From Zelopaecilomyces penicillatus (Eukaryota; Ascomycota; Sordariomycetes; Hypocreales; Pseudodiploosporaceae): a DNA stretch of 64,000 nt. This document shows, one piece after another, positions 33,353-44,452 of this stretch (position 1 is its first letter; every line of letters begins with the position of its first letter). Where the stretch lies: the NCBI GenBank assembly GCA_005765155.1, contig VCCP01000007.1, positions 1,257,501 to 1,321,500 on the forward strand, in the 5' to 3' direction. A program made the translations under genes and the position numbers. Under the pieces are notes generated by a model. It saw nothing but the letters and a program-made list of their open reading frames with translations. It was not told where the DNA came from and searched no databases.

Positions 33353-35829
33353 CTGGGAACCTGCTATTTTACCTTTCCTACCTGTACGCGTTTTACACTA
33401 TTCCATCTCGGTGTTACCTATTGTTGGCAATCTGGGGAGTGAGTTGATCGTATTAGGCACTGGCTGCTGCATGAGACCGGGTCCTGCGATGGAATGTTGC
33501 ATCGACGATGGCCCTTGATACTATACAACTCAATCAATTTGGTGCGTCATGACAAAAAAGGAGGAGGATATGTATCCCTTGTCAGTTTGGGTGCCTACAC
33601 AGCAATATCTGGTATTCTTTCACACCTAAGAAACCTGGTAAGAATGTAAGTGGTCATCTAAGCAATCAAAGTCGAGGGATCGCATTGGGGTGATCCTGTC
33701 ACAAAAGTGCCCAGTGCATCAGAACGAATCATTCCGTAGCCGCGCTGCCAGGCTGCCCATAATACCGCGATACCTATAGGCAGGAACACGTACCTCCTTA
33801 GGTAGCGGTACCTGGTGACTAACGCAAGGAGATGCCGATGGGAGCGCGCTTCAGGTCCATCTGGTACGTAATTACAGGTATTTTCCAGAAGGGGTTGCCC
33901 GCACTAGACCCCAACAATGGCATTAAAAAGCGAAATGCAATTAAAGCAACAGGCAGAGGCAGGGAAGCGCGAGCTCCGCAATGCAGAGTGCATTAGGTAA
34001 TCAGAGACACACAGTCTCTTGCTCTGCCCAAGATACCAAGATAATCCGGTAATAACTTTGAGCTGCAATCGAGAAGCCTGAGCCATTCCGAGTCTTCCTT
34101 CGTAGATAATTACGTCAATTAATCACAACATATCAGATCAGTTCTTGGAAGTGCATTCAGACTCCGTTCTCGGGGACACTGTCCCTTCTTTCTTCCTGTA
34201 CGGAAAGTGTGTGTACAACCCCACAAGATGGGGCAACACACAATGGGTGACTTCTCGTATTTCTGGACGCTGACCTAGCAGCTAACCTTGTTCTGGGAAA
34301 GCGGCCGCCCTGGTGGCTCACCGGCTCGTTCAGGGGTGGGTTGATTCTGTCGGACAGCCCTGCCAGCCAGCTGAGTCTGGATTCCATCCTCAACACCCCT
34401 GGTCTGTCCTGATCTCACATTCGCCTCCCTTTGTGGTCTGACACAGTCAGCGTCAATCACATCGGTATGGCAAAGGGCAGTATAATATGGCAATCAAGGG
34501 GGCGTTGGGGGCCGCCACAATGAAGGGGGAGGGGGAAGTGCTAGTTTGAGGGAGCATATCGGACGAAAGAAAAAGTGAGATGAGTCTTGCCTGGGAAAGT
34601 CTCGCCCAGCGCTCAGATGTTCATGCACCATGGTTTTTAGGCGGAGGGTAAAAGTAGCATGAATCAGGCTCTCATTGCATACTCGGACAGATAGCAGATC
34701 AGGGTCCGGTTTGATTCGAGATGCAATTGCAGCTACGAGCTTCTAGGGAACGCCTTGTACGGAGACGACGGGCATTGAAAAAAAAGGGGGATTCCATCTC
34801 GGAAAAGATGTGCTTTTTCATTTACAGGTACGAACGCTGTTATCCAGTACGAAGCGCTAGAGGATGTTGGCTATTAGTATCTATTTACGTTGTTACATAC
34901 CCCTTTGTCTAGTGATTAATCACACCCAAAATAAGCAGTGCACTTGTTGCTGGTGTGGGGGAATGGGCCGGCCGGTTGGATCAGCAATTTTGGCAAGGCG
35001 CGGCAAGCATTTGACGTTCTAGAAGTGGTAGTATGCATGCGCGAGAATCTTTGGCGTGTTTCATGTCAATGGATGAAGCCGTGAGAAAGAGCACATCTGT
35101 TCATCCCGTTGTTGCGAGGTGGCGCACTGCTGGGCAGCAGACTTTGACTTCCTTTTCCAGGTTAAAGAAGATTTCGTTGCTGACGGAGCCCACTGGAGTC
35201 AATCCTGCCAGAGAGGAAGCACATTGATTGCTGCAAGACTCGCTTTGGGACACGAGCAAGGCGTCTCCGCGCCCTCTAGGGTCATGAATCGTCTCGCCCC
35301 AACTTGGTGTGGCTGAGAGCCTGGTGTGACGGCACGAAACCTCATCCCTACCTACTCGCACGACGGATGCCGGTACGGAGTACCCTGGTACGCGCTGATT
35401 TGGCCAATGGAAGGATGGGCATCGTGCCAGACAGAGAGTGTGGAGGGCAACGTGTCTCCCTCCAGCAACCAACACTGGCGATCTACAGTCTGTACAGGTG
35501 CTTTGTCACGTTGGCATGAATGCCAATATCGTCCCGTTTCTTTCTTTCAGTCTTGCTCATCTCATCCTCCTCACATGTGTTATCATCAACCCAATACATG
35601 ACTGATACATGCAAAGCAATAATGATAAACATAACGCGAAGCTGTCAGCTGGGTCCAGCAAAATGAGAGCGCCAGCGAATCTCGGTTTTCGTCCGGGGGC
35701 GATGGCTCGGCGCCCTAGTGCGGGTTGTGGAGTTGGCGCCATTCTCTGTACGGTATGCTGGGCACGCGACACTTTGGGTTGGCTCCTCATCTTTTTTTTT
35801 TTTTACCCCCCAGTCCAGTAGTGGTGTTC

Positions 35830-35930
35830 TGTACCTGTACCTGTCTCTGCCCGCCTCTGTACCTGTACTTATAGGGGGGGGTCTATGGCATAAGGAGGCA
35901 AGGAGTTTAGAGATCCCAGTACCTGTAGGG
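35830..35930. repeat. Repeated GTACCTGTAC words
   Basis: CTGTACCTGTAC occurs twice within 35 bp and a third TACCTGTA follows about 50 bp later, some 320-420 bp upstream of the sulfatase-like ATG. It may be a degenerate minisatellite or repeated binding site; I cannot tell which. Confidence 0.5.
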
Positions 35931-36111
35931 AGTGCATACCCGGACCCATCCAGGTATCCGATACATGCTATTCAAACCCATAACAAATCTGACCCAATCT
36001 GACCCAAATTGAACTCTGCTGCACCGCCAAAATCCTCCCCCTCGCCGCCCCTTGCCAGCTCTTTCTGCTCCTGCATCTACACCCAACTCCCGCGCTCGTT
36101 TTTTGCTTGTC

Positions 36112-36126
36112 TTTTTTTTTTTTTTT
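36112..36126 (+). repeat. Poly-T tract in promoter/leader
   Basis: Fifteen consecutive T within a pyrimidine-rich stretch about 120 bp before the ATG at 36248. This is typical of a nucleosome-excluding dA:dT promoter element. Confidence 0.8.
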
Positions 36127-36202
36127 CAACCTCCGTCTCTCTTTCATCTCTCTCCTACCGGGCCTCAGTGCGAGTCACCCGCTTCAACAGCGGTACGAGG
36201 AT

Positions 36203-36226
36203 ATGAACTACGCCGCCCGTTCTTAG
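36203..36226 (+). other. Short upstream open reading frame (7 codons plus stop)
   Basis: ATG at 36203 reads MNYAARS then TAG, ending 21 bases before the main ATG at 36248. If the leader includes it, scanning ribosomes would meet it first, and re-initiation over such a short gap would be inefficient. Transcript data are needed to know whether it lies in the leader. Confidence 0.4.
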
Positions 36227-36247
36227 GCAACCGACGAAACCTCGATC

Positions 36248-38845
36248 ATGGACTCAACGCGCCGCTGTGTGGGCGCCTTCGCCTCAGGCGTTGCTGGCCC
36301 TTGTCGCCGCTTTTTGCTTCCTGTCGTCTCTCGCATCCTCGGCATCTTGATCGCCGTGGGCTCTCGTTTTGCAAATCGCCGCTTCGTTTTTGCCGTTGCT
36401 GCTGTCGCCATCATTGCGGCCAAATTGACCCATCTTTTCGTACACTTTTCTGCCCTCTCGACTTCGGATATCATCCGCTGGGGTCCTACATTTTTCAGCC
36501 AAGACTTGAGCATCCTGCTGGTGCTTCGCTTCCTGCTCGATGGCCCGATGTTTGCCTCGCTGCGTTGGCTGCGATACATTGTTTCGACATTGGCTGCCTT
36601 CGCCATCCTATTCGTCTTGTCACTGGCGTCCATCAGTATATCCTTCTTTTTCGTTGCTGGCTCAGAACTCCACTGGCGCAACATCGGCCTGGCCAATGAC
36701 AAGTCATCTATGAAGATGCTGATGACTGGCCTTTTTGCGTGCGCCCTGACATTATTCGGCATTGCCTTCATGAGCTGGCTGCTGCAAGATATTATCTACG
36801 TTGTTGCTGGTGTCGTTATCGACATTCTCAAGTGGCCTTTTGTTTACGCGCTGAACAAGTTTTCGATTCGCCAACACCTGCCTATGAATGTCAAATACGA
36901 TCATATTCCCCAGCAAGACGTGGAGCTCGCCTCGGATCACTTCTCCAAGGACGAGGATGATAATACATCTGAAGTTCAGCAGCACCCCCCTCGTGCAACT
37001 AAATGGACCGTTTTGCTATACACCGGCGTGGGTCTCGCCCTTCTCTACAACGTCGTTTTGAACATTGTCAGGCCTGAAGAGAGCTCCCTCATCTTCATGT
37101 CATGGACCTTGCCTTTGCTTCCGTTTGTTGATTTCGCTCGCTCATCACCGAATCTGGCCACTATGATTCCACTTCACGGAACGAGCATCAACCGTGACTG
37201 GGATAACCGCACCGCGATTGCTGATCCAATCAAACTTTCGTGGTTGCCCAAGGACCCGCTTCCAGGCTTCGATGACTGGTATAAGCCTGGAAAGAAGCAT
37301 TACCTTGCCTCTGAAGACCCTCTCAAAGTTTCCAACTTGGGCGAGGACATACTTCCCGCTCTTCGCAACAAACTTGCTGATATCGACATCCGAAATGTGA
37401 TGCTCATCAAACTCGAGAGCACAAGGAAAGATGTCTTCCCTATCAAGAAGGGGAGCTATATGTGGGATCGCCTGGCGAATTCCTGGGAGAACAAGATCAT
37501 GCCTGAGGCAGCGGCGAAAAAGCTCGGCTCTCTCACTCCCACTGCCAACTTCCTCACTGGAGACTATGATGATGGCTTTGATCACACCGAGAAGAAGCGT
37601 CGCGGTGGCATCAATTGCAACAACGATCATACCACAGCCACCTACACCCTCAAAAGCTTGACGGGCACGATTTGCGGTATCACGCCGCTCGTTGCTGATT
37701 TCAACATTGAATACCAGCATCACATCTATCAACCTTGCCTGCCTCATATCTTTGGGGCTTTCAACTCCCTTCTCGAAAAGGGCACCGGCAATAGCAGCGA
37801 TTTCACATCGTACAAGTGGAAGTCTTACTATATGCAATCCGTCACCGAAACTTATGATAAGCAGAATCACCTGACACCGGTCTTGGGATACCCACCTGAG
37901 AATATCATCAACAAGGAGTACCTGAAGAAGGATACAGCCAAGTTTGGCAAAGATCAATTGCCAGACGTGAACTACTATGGCATGGCCGAAGTCGCTCTTG
38001 AGAAATATGTTCGAGATGCCTTTGCGCAAGGCAAGAAGGACAATCAACGTGTCTTCTTGACCCATCTGACCAGCACCAGCCACCATCCCTTTGGTATTCC
38101 CAAGGAAGTGGAGTACACGGCCCTGGCGGACGACAAGAACTTGAACGACTTGTCCCATTATCTTAATGCGATCGGATATGTTGATGGCTGGCTCAAGAAG
38201 ATCCTTGATATTCTTGATGACGAGGGCGTTGCCGATGAGACACTGGTGATTCTTGTCGGTGATCACGGCTTGTCAATCCCAGAGAACAATGGTCTAACAC
38301 CGTATTTCAATCCCAACATTGGTAACTTCCATGTTCCGTTGGTATTGTCTCATCCCAAGTTGCCTCCTATTGACATCAACGACCCTGTCAACTCTATGCA
38401 AATTTTGCCGACTGTTTTGGACTTGCTGTTGGAAACCGGCTCGCTTCAGAATGCTAGCAGCCAGGCTGCAAAGGATTTGGTCGCCAACTATGAAGGCCAG
38501 TCCCTGTTGCGACCGCTCAAGAAGGAGACCAAGTCTGGACAAGGTGCTTGGCAGTTCACAGTCATGAACCCCGGTCGTGCCAAACTGAGTGTCCGCGATC
38601 CTCGCCAAGAATCCTGGCGATTAGTTGTGCCAATTGTTGAAAACATTGAATGGCGCTTCACAGACCTGAGCTCTGACCCTCACGAGAAGAACGGCATTCG
38701 TGCTTTCGGCTTCATCGAGTTCCTCAAGAAGGTCGAGAAAGAGCACGGCGTCAAGGCTTCAAAATGGGCAGAGGAGGGTGCCTTTATGACCCGCTGGTGG
38801 GTTGAAGAGAACTCTCACCGCTGGGAGTTTAACCCGGCGGCGTAA
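36248..38845 (+). CDS. Membrane-anchored sulfatase/LtaS-like phosphotransferase-fold enzyme
   Basis: An 865-residue single-exon protein. Several membrane helices precede residue about 215 (segments near 20-60, 85-115, 115-140, 155-195), with a further one at about 258-285. A large alkaline-phosphatase-superfamily domain follows. Metal and catalytic candidates are visible: KLESTRKD with Glu390 and Ser391/Thr392, a Thr-rich DHTTATYTLKSLTGT segment, TSTSHHPF, and the VGDHG motif with Asp672-His673. The layout of N-terminal helices plus sulfatase domain is that of lipoteichoic acid synthase and MdoB-type phosphoglycerol transferases. The fungal members are usually labelled sulfatase and their substrate is not established. 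Reaction and localisation here are therefore inference: probably a membrane-bound hydrolase or transferase acting on the lumenal or outer side. Confidence 0.85.
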   Translation: MDSTRRCVGAFASGVAGPCRRFLLPVVSRILGILIAVGSRFANRRFVFAVAAVAIIAAKLTHLFVHFSALSTSDIIRWGPTFFSQDLSILLVLRFLLDGPMFASLRWLRYIVSTLAAFAILFVLSLASISISFFFVAGSELHWRNIGLANDKSSMKMLMTGLFACALTLFGIAFMSWLLQDIIYVVAGVVIDILKWPFVYALNKFSIRQHLPMNVKYDHIPQQDVELASDHFSKDEDDNTSEVQQHPPRATKWTVLLYTGVGLALLYNVVLNIVRPEESSLIFMSWTLPLLPFVDFARSSPNLATMIPLHGTSINRDWDNRTAIADPIKLSWLPKDPLPGFDDWYKPGKKHYLASEDPLKVSNLGEDILPALRNKLADIDIRNVMLIKLESTRKDVFPIKKGSYMWDRLANSWENKIMPEAAAKKLGSLTPTANFLTGDYDDGFDHTEKKRRGGINCNNDHTTATYTLKSLTGTICGITPLVADFNIEYQHHIYQPCLPHIFGAFNSLLEKGTGNSSDFTSYKWKSYYMQSVTETYDKQNHLTPVLGYPPENIINKEYLKKDTAKFGKDQLPDVNYYGMAEVALEKYVRDAFAQGKKDNQRVFLTHLTSTSHHPFGIPKEVEYTALADDKNLNDLSHYLNAIGYVDGWLKKILDILDDEGVADETLVILVGDHGLSIPENNGLTPYFNPNIGNFHVPLVLSHPKLPPIDINDPVNSMQILPTVLDLLLETGSLQNASSQAAKDLVANYEGQSLLRPLKKETKSGQGAWQFTVMNPGRAKLSVRDPRQESWRLVVPIVENIEWRFTDLSSDPHEKNGIRAFGFIEFLKKVEKEHGVKASKWAEEGAFMTRWWVEENSHRWEFNPAA

Positions 38846-38931
38846 TAACTATATCATTTCGAGGCGAGTAGATGACCGCTTGTGTCTTGCTTGACAACCT
38901 CATTCTTTGGGCTTTCCGCCCGACTTATTTT

Positions 38932-39492
38932 TCATTTCTTTTTGCACTTGTCTTCAATTGGCGTTGGAAGACAAAAATACGTCTGTGTATCTACTAGGTA
39001 ACTTGCATTTGGGCATGTTTGGGACATTGTCGTCTCGGGGATGATGTTTTGGTCACGAGCTTGTTCGCGAAGGTGGGAGCATAGAAGCGCGCGGGTGCGC
39101 CTGTGTAAGAGAAGAGGAGATGGAAAGCACCAGCACATTAATGCAATGGATTCTGAGGAACCAATATAGCCATGACGGATGGGTTTGGACAATGGAGCAA
39201 ATAGGTAGCTAGGTGTATTAATGTTTGATAACCCACTTTTGATGTTCAAAGAAGACGTTCCACTGTAGTTATTGAAGTTATTGTGTTCGAGATCAAGCCA
39301 ACCACATAATCGTAGGATATCGAGAAAAGTATGAGCAGCCATAGCTTCTATACCACCAAGCTTTCTTGGAATGGTGTGTTGTACATGAGCAGTTGGAGAG
39401 GTTAGGCTGATACAAGCCTTGATGTCGCCAATGAGATTGCTGTCATACGGAAAGTTAAACTTGGCGTTGACTGGCGTGACGAGGAATGTCAT
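38932..39492 (-). CDS. Hypothetical protein, weak candidate
   Basis: A 186-codon frame from ATG at 39492, downstream of and convergent with the sulfatase-like gene. I recognise no domain. The N-terminal third (through FPYDSNLIGDIKACISLTSP and GGIEAMAAHTFLDILRLCGW) looks more protein-like than the remainder, so it may be a fragment of an old gene rather than a working one. No signal peptide or membrane segment is evident. Its end lies only 87 bp from the stop codon of its neighbour, so part may overlap that gene's 3' untranslated region. Confidence 0.25.
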   Translation of the reverse strand: MTFLVTPVNAKFNFPYDSNLIGDIKACISLTSPTAHVQHTIPRKLGGIEAMAAHTFLDILRLCGWLDLEHNNFNNYSGTSSLNIKSGLSNINTPSYLFAPLSKPIRHGYIGSSESIALMCWCFPSPLLLHRRTRALLCSHLREQARDQNIIPETTMSQTCPNASYLVDTQTYFCLPTPIEDKCKKK

Positions 39493-40941
39493 TGTCCACG
39501 AGCAAGAAAGTATTAGATGTAACCGTAGGACGACTTCGCTTCAACCAGACCTGTAGTGTCGTGTGCGTAAATAGCTACTATAAAGTCCTTTAGCTGAAGT
39601 GTTTGAATTTCTGTTAGAACAGATAGCCTGCGGGGTCGCGCTCCTGCTTGACGAACTGAATCGGGTAGTTATGACAAGCTCATACCGTTGGTAAGACCAC
39701 CCATGAAGTATATACATGCAAGGTATCAAATCAAATATCTCTGTTTGCAAGATATGGCTCACGGCGCTGGCCTATAGCTCTCCATTGTCGATGTTGTTGC
39801 TATTATTGCCTAGACGAGTTTGATTATATAGCCGAATGGCGGGGTAAGGTAAGAAGAGGCATGGACTGTTCTGTGCGAATAGCAAATCTTATAAAACATA
39901 GGTAGACGTGCGTGTTATATACAGTATAATGATATGAAATGTTTAAATATTTGTTCGGTTAAGTTGTGGCTGCTTCCAAATATGAAGTTGGCATGTTGGC
40001 TATAGCTAGCTAGGAATATTAGTGTCTGTGTGTGGAACATAACACCGGCAATGGCCCAGCGCACATGATGATCCTCTCCACCAAACAGGCACACAGGGAA
40101 ACAGCCCTTCATAATTATCTATTGCCTCGTTTGTCGGCCCGCTGCATCAGTGTGCTTGGATCAAGCGTTTCTACATTACCGCTCCATGACATCTTCCCCG
40201 AACAATGCACCCGACCGATTTTGAGCCATGAATCGCTCCCCACCCACACAACCCACCATCTGCAGGTCTTGCTCTATTGCGATAGGGCAGAAAATTGCAT
40301 GTAGCGGGCGTCCATGTGAAATCAACAAAGAAACCCTGCCTTGGCCAATCTATCGATGGGTACGTTACGAGTATACAGAGGCGCAGGGACAGCCTCTATT
40401 AACCGGCCCGCGACTTGGCCTTGGCCGATCGGGGAAAGGGGGGGCTGAATTCGCGCGTCTACATAGTACCTCAGCAAAGGTCCAAGCTAAACCGCGAACG
40501 TCTGTCTTTGCTTGTGCCACCTTTTCTTTGTGCCAAGTCCCAACAGCCGGGCAGCGCAAAGGGCTTGTTTTTCCCGTCTATTCCCAACTTGGGCCTTTCG
40601 GCGCAAAAGGGTTAGGGTCCGTTGCAGATGAAGCGCCCAAGCGCCGTCAAACCATTGGACGCCTCCGACGGCGAGGCTTGCCAACCTGCCTACCTTGGCC
40701 GTGCCCTGCAGGCAAGTTGCAGCCAAACATCAATTACAACAGGATAAAGAACAAAATAGCAACAGAATTTGCAATACAAACATCGCCCCTTCACTCCAGC
40801 AATGTTGGAGAGAGTTTCTCAGACTGTTGTTGGCTAATAAATCTTCGTCATGCCTACCACCGGATACCTACCGGGGAAACGGTGCCTGGCACGACTCGCT
40901 ACTCCATCTTCTGCTAATCAATCATTCATCTACCTGAAGTT

Positions 40942-40954
40942 CACACACACACAC
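40942..40954. repeat. Short CA microsatellite
   Basis: Six to seven CA units in a gene-poor interval. Confidence 0.75.
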
Positions 40955-41778
40955 GGAAGCCCTAGAGATCGGCTTCTCATCCTTTGAGGCACCCGGAGAA
41001 CCCCTGACTACCTACCTTAGCTAGGACAGGTAACTCTGTTCCGGACTAATACCTAATAACACGGGGTGGGCCACTGCAAGTGCAGCTCGCTTGCAATGAA
41101 AACAAGCAACAATGCGGCGAACCCACGAGGCTTTTCTCCTTCGTCGCGCTAGACTCCCGAGAGCCTCTTTTGGAGCTTAATGCTGCCTACAAACGTGGTT
41201 GCGACCCGCTCTGTTACATATCCCCTGGTCCAACGGGAATGCGACTGACCCAATTATGTGAAGCAGCGATTCTCAGCTCCGTGTCGTTCAGCAGCCGTTT
41301 TTGCCGAAAGGCGAGACGTCGTAGCCCGTGTGTGTGTGCTCTACTACGTAGTAGGTCTGATCACAAGAGGGTTGTGGCATCTAAATCGTCCCCAAGCACT
41401 CAAACCGTCACATGGCAGAGGGGACAATTCCCAGTTCTGGTGGTAGCACAGTGTTTGGTCATTGCGAATCTTAGATTGTCATCTTGGCCCTTTGACTATC
41501 TTGTTCCTTGGCTCTCACTTGTATGACCCTAGCGAACTGGTTCATGACCCCTGGTGTTCCCGTTGGAAAAAAAAAACCAAATTCATGAACTATCCGCTCT
41601 GACGCCGCCAACACGCCAAGTTTTTAACATTATAATATTAGTCCCCCTCCGCCTTGTTCATTATAGATACCGCTCCATTCTTCTTCCCCACCGAACTCCT
41701 TCTCCCTTCTTGTTCTGGACGATCCTGTGCTATGCTTGTTGGAGGCTCAGGTGAAGTGCCATGTAACGCTGGAGCACC

Positions 41779-43432
41779 ATGGCTGAGGTTGATTTGACTG
41801 AATACAATGGCGGTGCGCTGGTGGGCACTGTCATTGTCCTTCTTATCCTGAGCTGGATTTCAGTCGGGCTGAGAACCTACACGAGAGCCGTTTTGATGAA
41901 ATGCCTCGAGATAGATGATTGGCTCATGATAGTAGCACAGGTCTGTAATTTCCTTGCCAGCGATTCTGCTGCCGTTTTACGAGCTCCTCATACAATCTTT
42001 TCCCATCTAACTTAGCTTGCAGATTACCTTTACCGCCTCGTGTGCTTGCATCATCCAGGGTGTCCGGAGAGGGTTAGGGAGACACAACGATGCAATTGTC
42101 AACGAAGACGACAAAATAGCTGCTTTGATGGTGAGTGAAACTGGTTGCAATCTATCCATAAGTCTGCAATATAAATAGACGACATCAGTCGTCCCACGCT
42201 TAAACGCTGACCTTTTGGCTAGTGGCAAGCAATAGCGACGATAACATACATCATCGACATGATGTTCATCAAACTTAGTATCGGCCTGTTTCTGCTGCGA
42301 GTGTCCGTCAAGCGGGTCTACAACTACATCATATGGTCCAGCCTTGTCGTCGTCGCCCTCTGGAGTCTTGGCATATTTCTATGGGACATTTTCCAGTGCT
42401 GGCCGGTTGAAAAACAGTGGGATTACCGAATCACAAATGGGAAATGCGCTTCCGCAAGCGATATCATTGCTGCAGCCTACGCCATCAGCGTCATGACCAT
42501 TTTGTCGGATTGGCTATACGTAGGATGCTACTGTCCCGAATTTGATGCGCCGTGAATTTGCATATGCTGACTGGAATGGATTGATTTAGGCCCTTCTTCC
42601 TATTCCTATGCTGTGGTCGGTGAAAATGACGAAGCAAGCAAAAGCAACTGTGATAGCTATTCTTGGGCTGGGAGTATTGTGAGTTCTTTAGTCCCTTGTT
42701 TCTGAGATACAAGCTAATAGTTTTTACCTTGGGGTAGTGCCAGCATTGCTACTCTCGTTAGGCTTGGATTTCTGGACAAAATTCAAGATCCCGCAGACCT
42801 GCTCTGTAAGTTGCGGCCTCTCAAACATTGTTACATGCAAAAGAAAGAAAATAAACTTACCAACTTTGTTAGATTCGGCAACCGACGTCATGGTATGGAC
42901 CCTAATAGAACCAGGCGTCGCCATTGTCGCTTCCAGTCTGGCCACGATTCGGCCTCTGCTCCGTGCCATGCGGATTCGCGGATTCGAGTCCACCAACCGT
43001 ACACATAGCACAGGAGTCTCTGCTCGTGCCCGCTATCCCGGGGGTGGCAGGGCACCACCTCGAGCCATGCCAGCTTTCGGACCCTGCGGCGTGTCCCTCC
43101 AGGATATCGAGCCTGGGCACGAGCCTAGGAAGCAGCTTGACGTCCCATTATACAGTATGGGGCTAGACTTTGAAGAGAACCCCAGACACACAGGATCTAG
43201 ATTGCAATATTCGCCGACACAGCCTAATAATAATGACGCTACTAAACGTCCACCGAGCGCGGCGAAGAGCGAAGTCTACGTGATTGAGGGGGTGAAATAC
43301 TCGCCGGCTTGGAGCACAAATGACGATTTTCACGATAATAACCGCTCTTTTGAGCAGATACATGATTTAGAGGAACAGAGCCAGGAAAGCGGTAACATTG
43401 GCCTGGGCTTGAGTTCTGATAGAGGAAAATGA
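41779..43432 (+). CDS. Pth11-like / fungal rhodopsin-domain integral membrane protein
   Basis: Six exons: 41779-41940, 42023-42130, 42223-42519, 42590-42678, 42738-42805 and 42873-43432; introns 59-92 bp; product 427 residues. The joined protein has seven hydrophobic segments starting at about residue 12, with family features LRTYTRAVLMKCLEIDDWLM after helix 1, DMMFIKLSIGLFLLRV, FQCWPVEKQWD, and a last helix in VWTLIEPGVAIVASSLATIRPL. These mark the fungal rhodopsin-domain family that includes the Magnaporthe surface sensor Pth11. No cysteine-rich CFEM domain precedes the helices. The cytoplasmic tail of about 150 residues is polar. A role in signal perception is an inference from the family; most members are uncharacterised. 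Phases agree at all five joins. Confidence 0.9.
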
Positions 43433-44452
43433 AAGACGTTCGAGCAATAAAGGCAACCAAACAAACAAAATGAAGAGAACGGAAGATGAAATAATAATGG
43501 TTACATGAATGGCACCCAAAAATAAAAAGAGGAGGAACGGATGCCGATGCTCTCTCTCGAGTCGCCGTGCTTGTATTTTATGATGTGTGTGTGTGTGTGT
43601 GACCAAAAAGGGAGAAGAAGCTTTTATCAGTTGATTTTTATGATTGGAATCTGGGGTTTGGGAAGATTATATCAAAATTTGCAAAGCGCATTTTATTTTT
43701 GGGTATGAGGTTGGGGTAAAGAGAACGAATCACTTTTATGAGCATATATATCATGGACTTGGGAATATGGGGCTTGGGTCACGGGCTTGCTTTGCGCTGG
43801 GAGGGGGGAGGTTTAATGATAGTTTTCATGTTTCTTTATGTACTGCAATAGAAGACCATGAAGATGAACTGTACGACTGAAGCTTGAGAAGTGGATGGGC
43901 TAGTGCTATTGCTACCAAGGTTGTGGAGGAGTTTTCTCCAGATACAGCAGTAGTGTTTCCACCAGCCAAGACTGCCTATTGATAATAGAGCATATAAAGT
44001 ATCAGTACACCCACTAGTTCTTTCATGTTGATTATCATGGTTTTGATAAACTTTTGATATTTTTTTGTCAACTATAAAATTAACAAGACAGAGCGGTCAT
44101 GTCTGTGGGATCTAGGCGAGACTTCTGTCCATCTAGGTTTGTGTGGTGCTATAATAACGTACATGCAGAGCGATGATAGCTGGTGTCGCTTATTTGCTCC
44201 TATGTGGCGGCTGGTTGATGGAGGTATCCAAAGCTGAAAACACGATGATGTCGACTGTTGATATTTTCAAGCAAGATCCCCCCCGCCCTATTCACAGCTT
44301 TGTAGATGTTGGCAACCCAAACGCTTCTTTGGATATAGTAAGCAGTAGAGCGTAGTCTCAAGTGGTCTTTTGATACGCGCCAAGTCCAAACAGCAAACTT
44401 TACAAAGCCTCCCTCTAAAAGAGGTATTCTTTTTCGTCTTTGGACAACACTC
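43433..44452. other. Intergenic between convergent genes
   Basis: About 1 kb between the Pth11-like and Rpc53 stop codons, A/T-rich in places. It contains a TG microsatellite at 43584-43601. A 60-codon ATG frame at 44173-44355 begins with a hydrophobic stretch that could pass as a signal peptide, but nothing else supports it. Confidence 0.5.
43584..43601. repeat. TG dinucleotide microsatellite
   Basis: Nine TG units about 150 bp past the Pth11-like stop codon, probably in or beyond its 3' untranslated region. Confidence 0.85.

Larger units (their letters stand above)
32778..36247. other. Gene-poor interval of about 3.5 kb with simple repeats and a long leader
   Basis: I find no gene here. 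It contains a TA microsatellite at 33334-33352 and poly-T runs at 35792-35804 (13 T) and 36112-36126 (15 T). Repeated GTACCTGTAC words lie at 35830-35870 and again near 35920, with a G8 run near 35874. The right-hand kilobase is likely the promoter and leader of the sulfatase-like gene, as poly-dT tracts just upstream of starts are typical of fungal promoters. Confidence 0.5.
38846..41778. other. Gene-poor interval of about 2.9 kb
   Basis: No gene is firmly supported, apart from the weak minus-strand candidate at 38932-39492. A 229-codon plus-strand ATG frame at 40228-40917 has no domain and unusual composition; I regard it as chance. A short telomere-like word AGGGTTAGGG lies at 40608-40617 and a CA repeat at 40942-40954. 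The right end contains the promoter of the Pth11-like gene. Confidence 0.45.

Noticed and set aside
39541..39762. 73-codon minus-strand frame next to the weak hypothetical gene
   Set aside because: It has no features and no splice join that would link it to 38932-39492 with confidence.
40228..40917. 229-codon ATG frame on the plus strand
   Set aside because: It has no recognisable domain, and overlapping open frames of similar quality occur on the other strand. I treat it as a chance frame in GC-balanced DNA.
44173..44355. 60-codon ATG frame with a hydrophobic start resembling a signal peptide
   Set aside because: It is short, with no cysteine pattern or cleavage-site context beyond chance, and lies between two convergent 3' ends.
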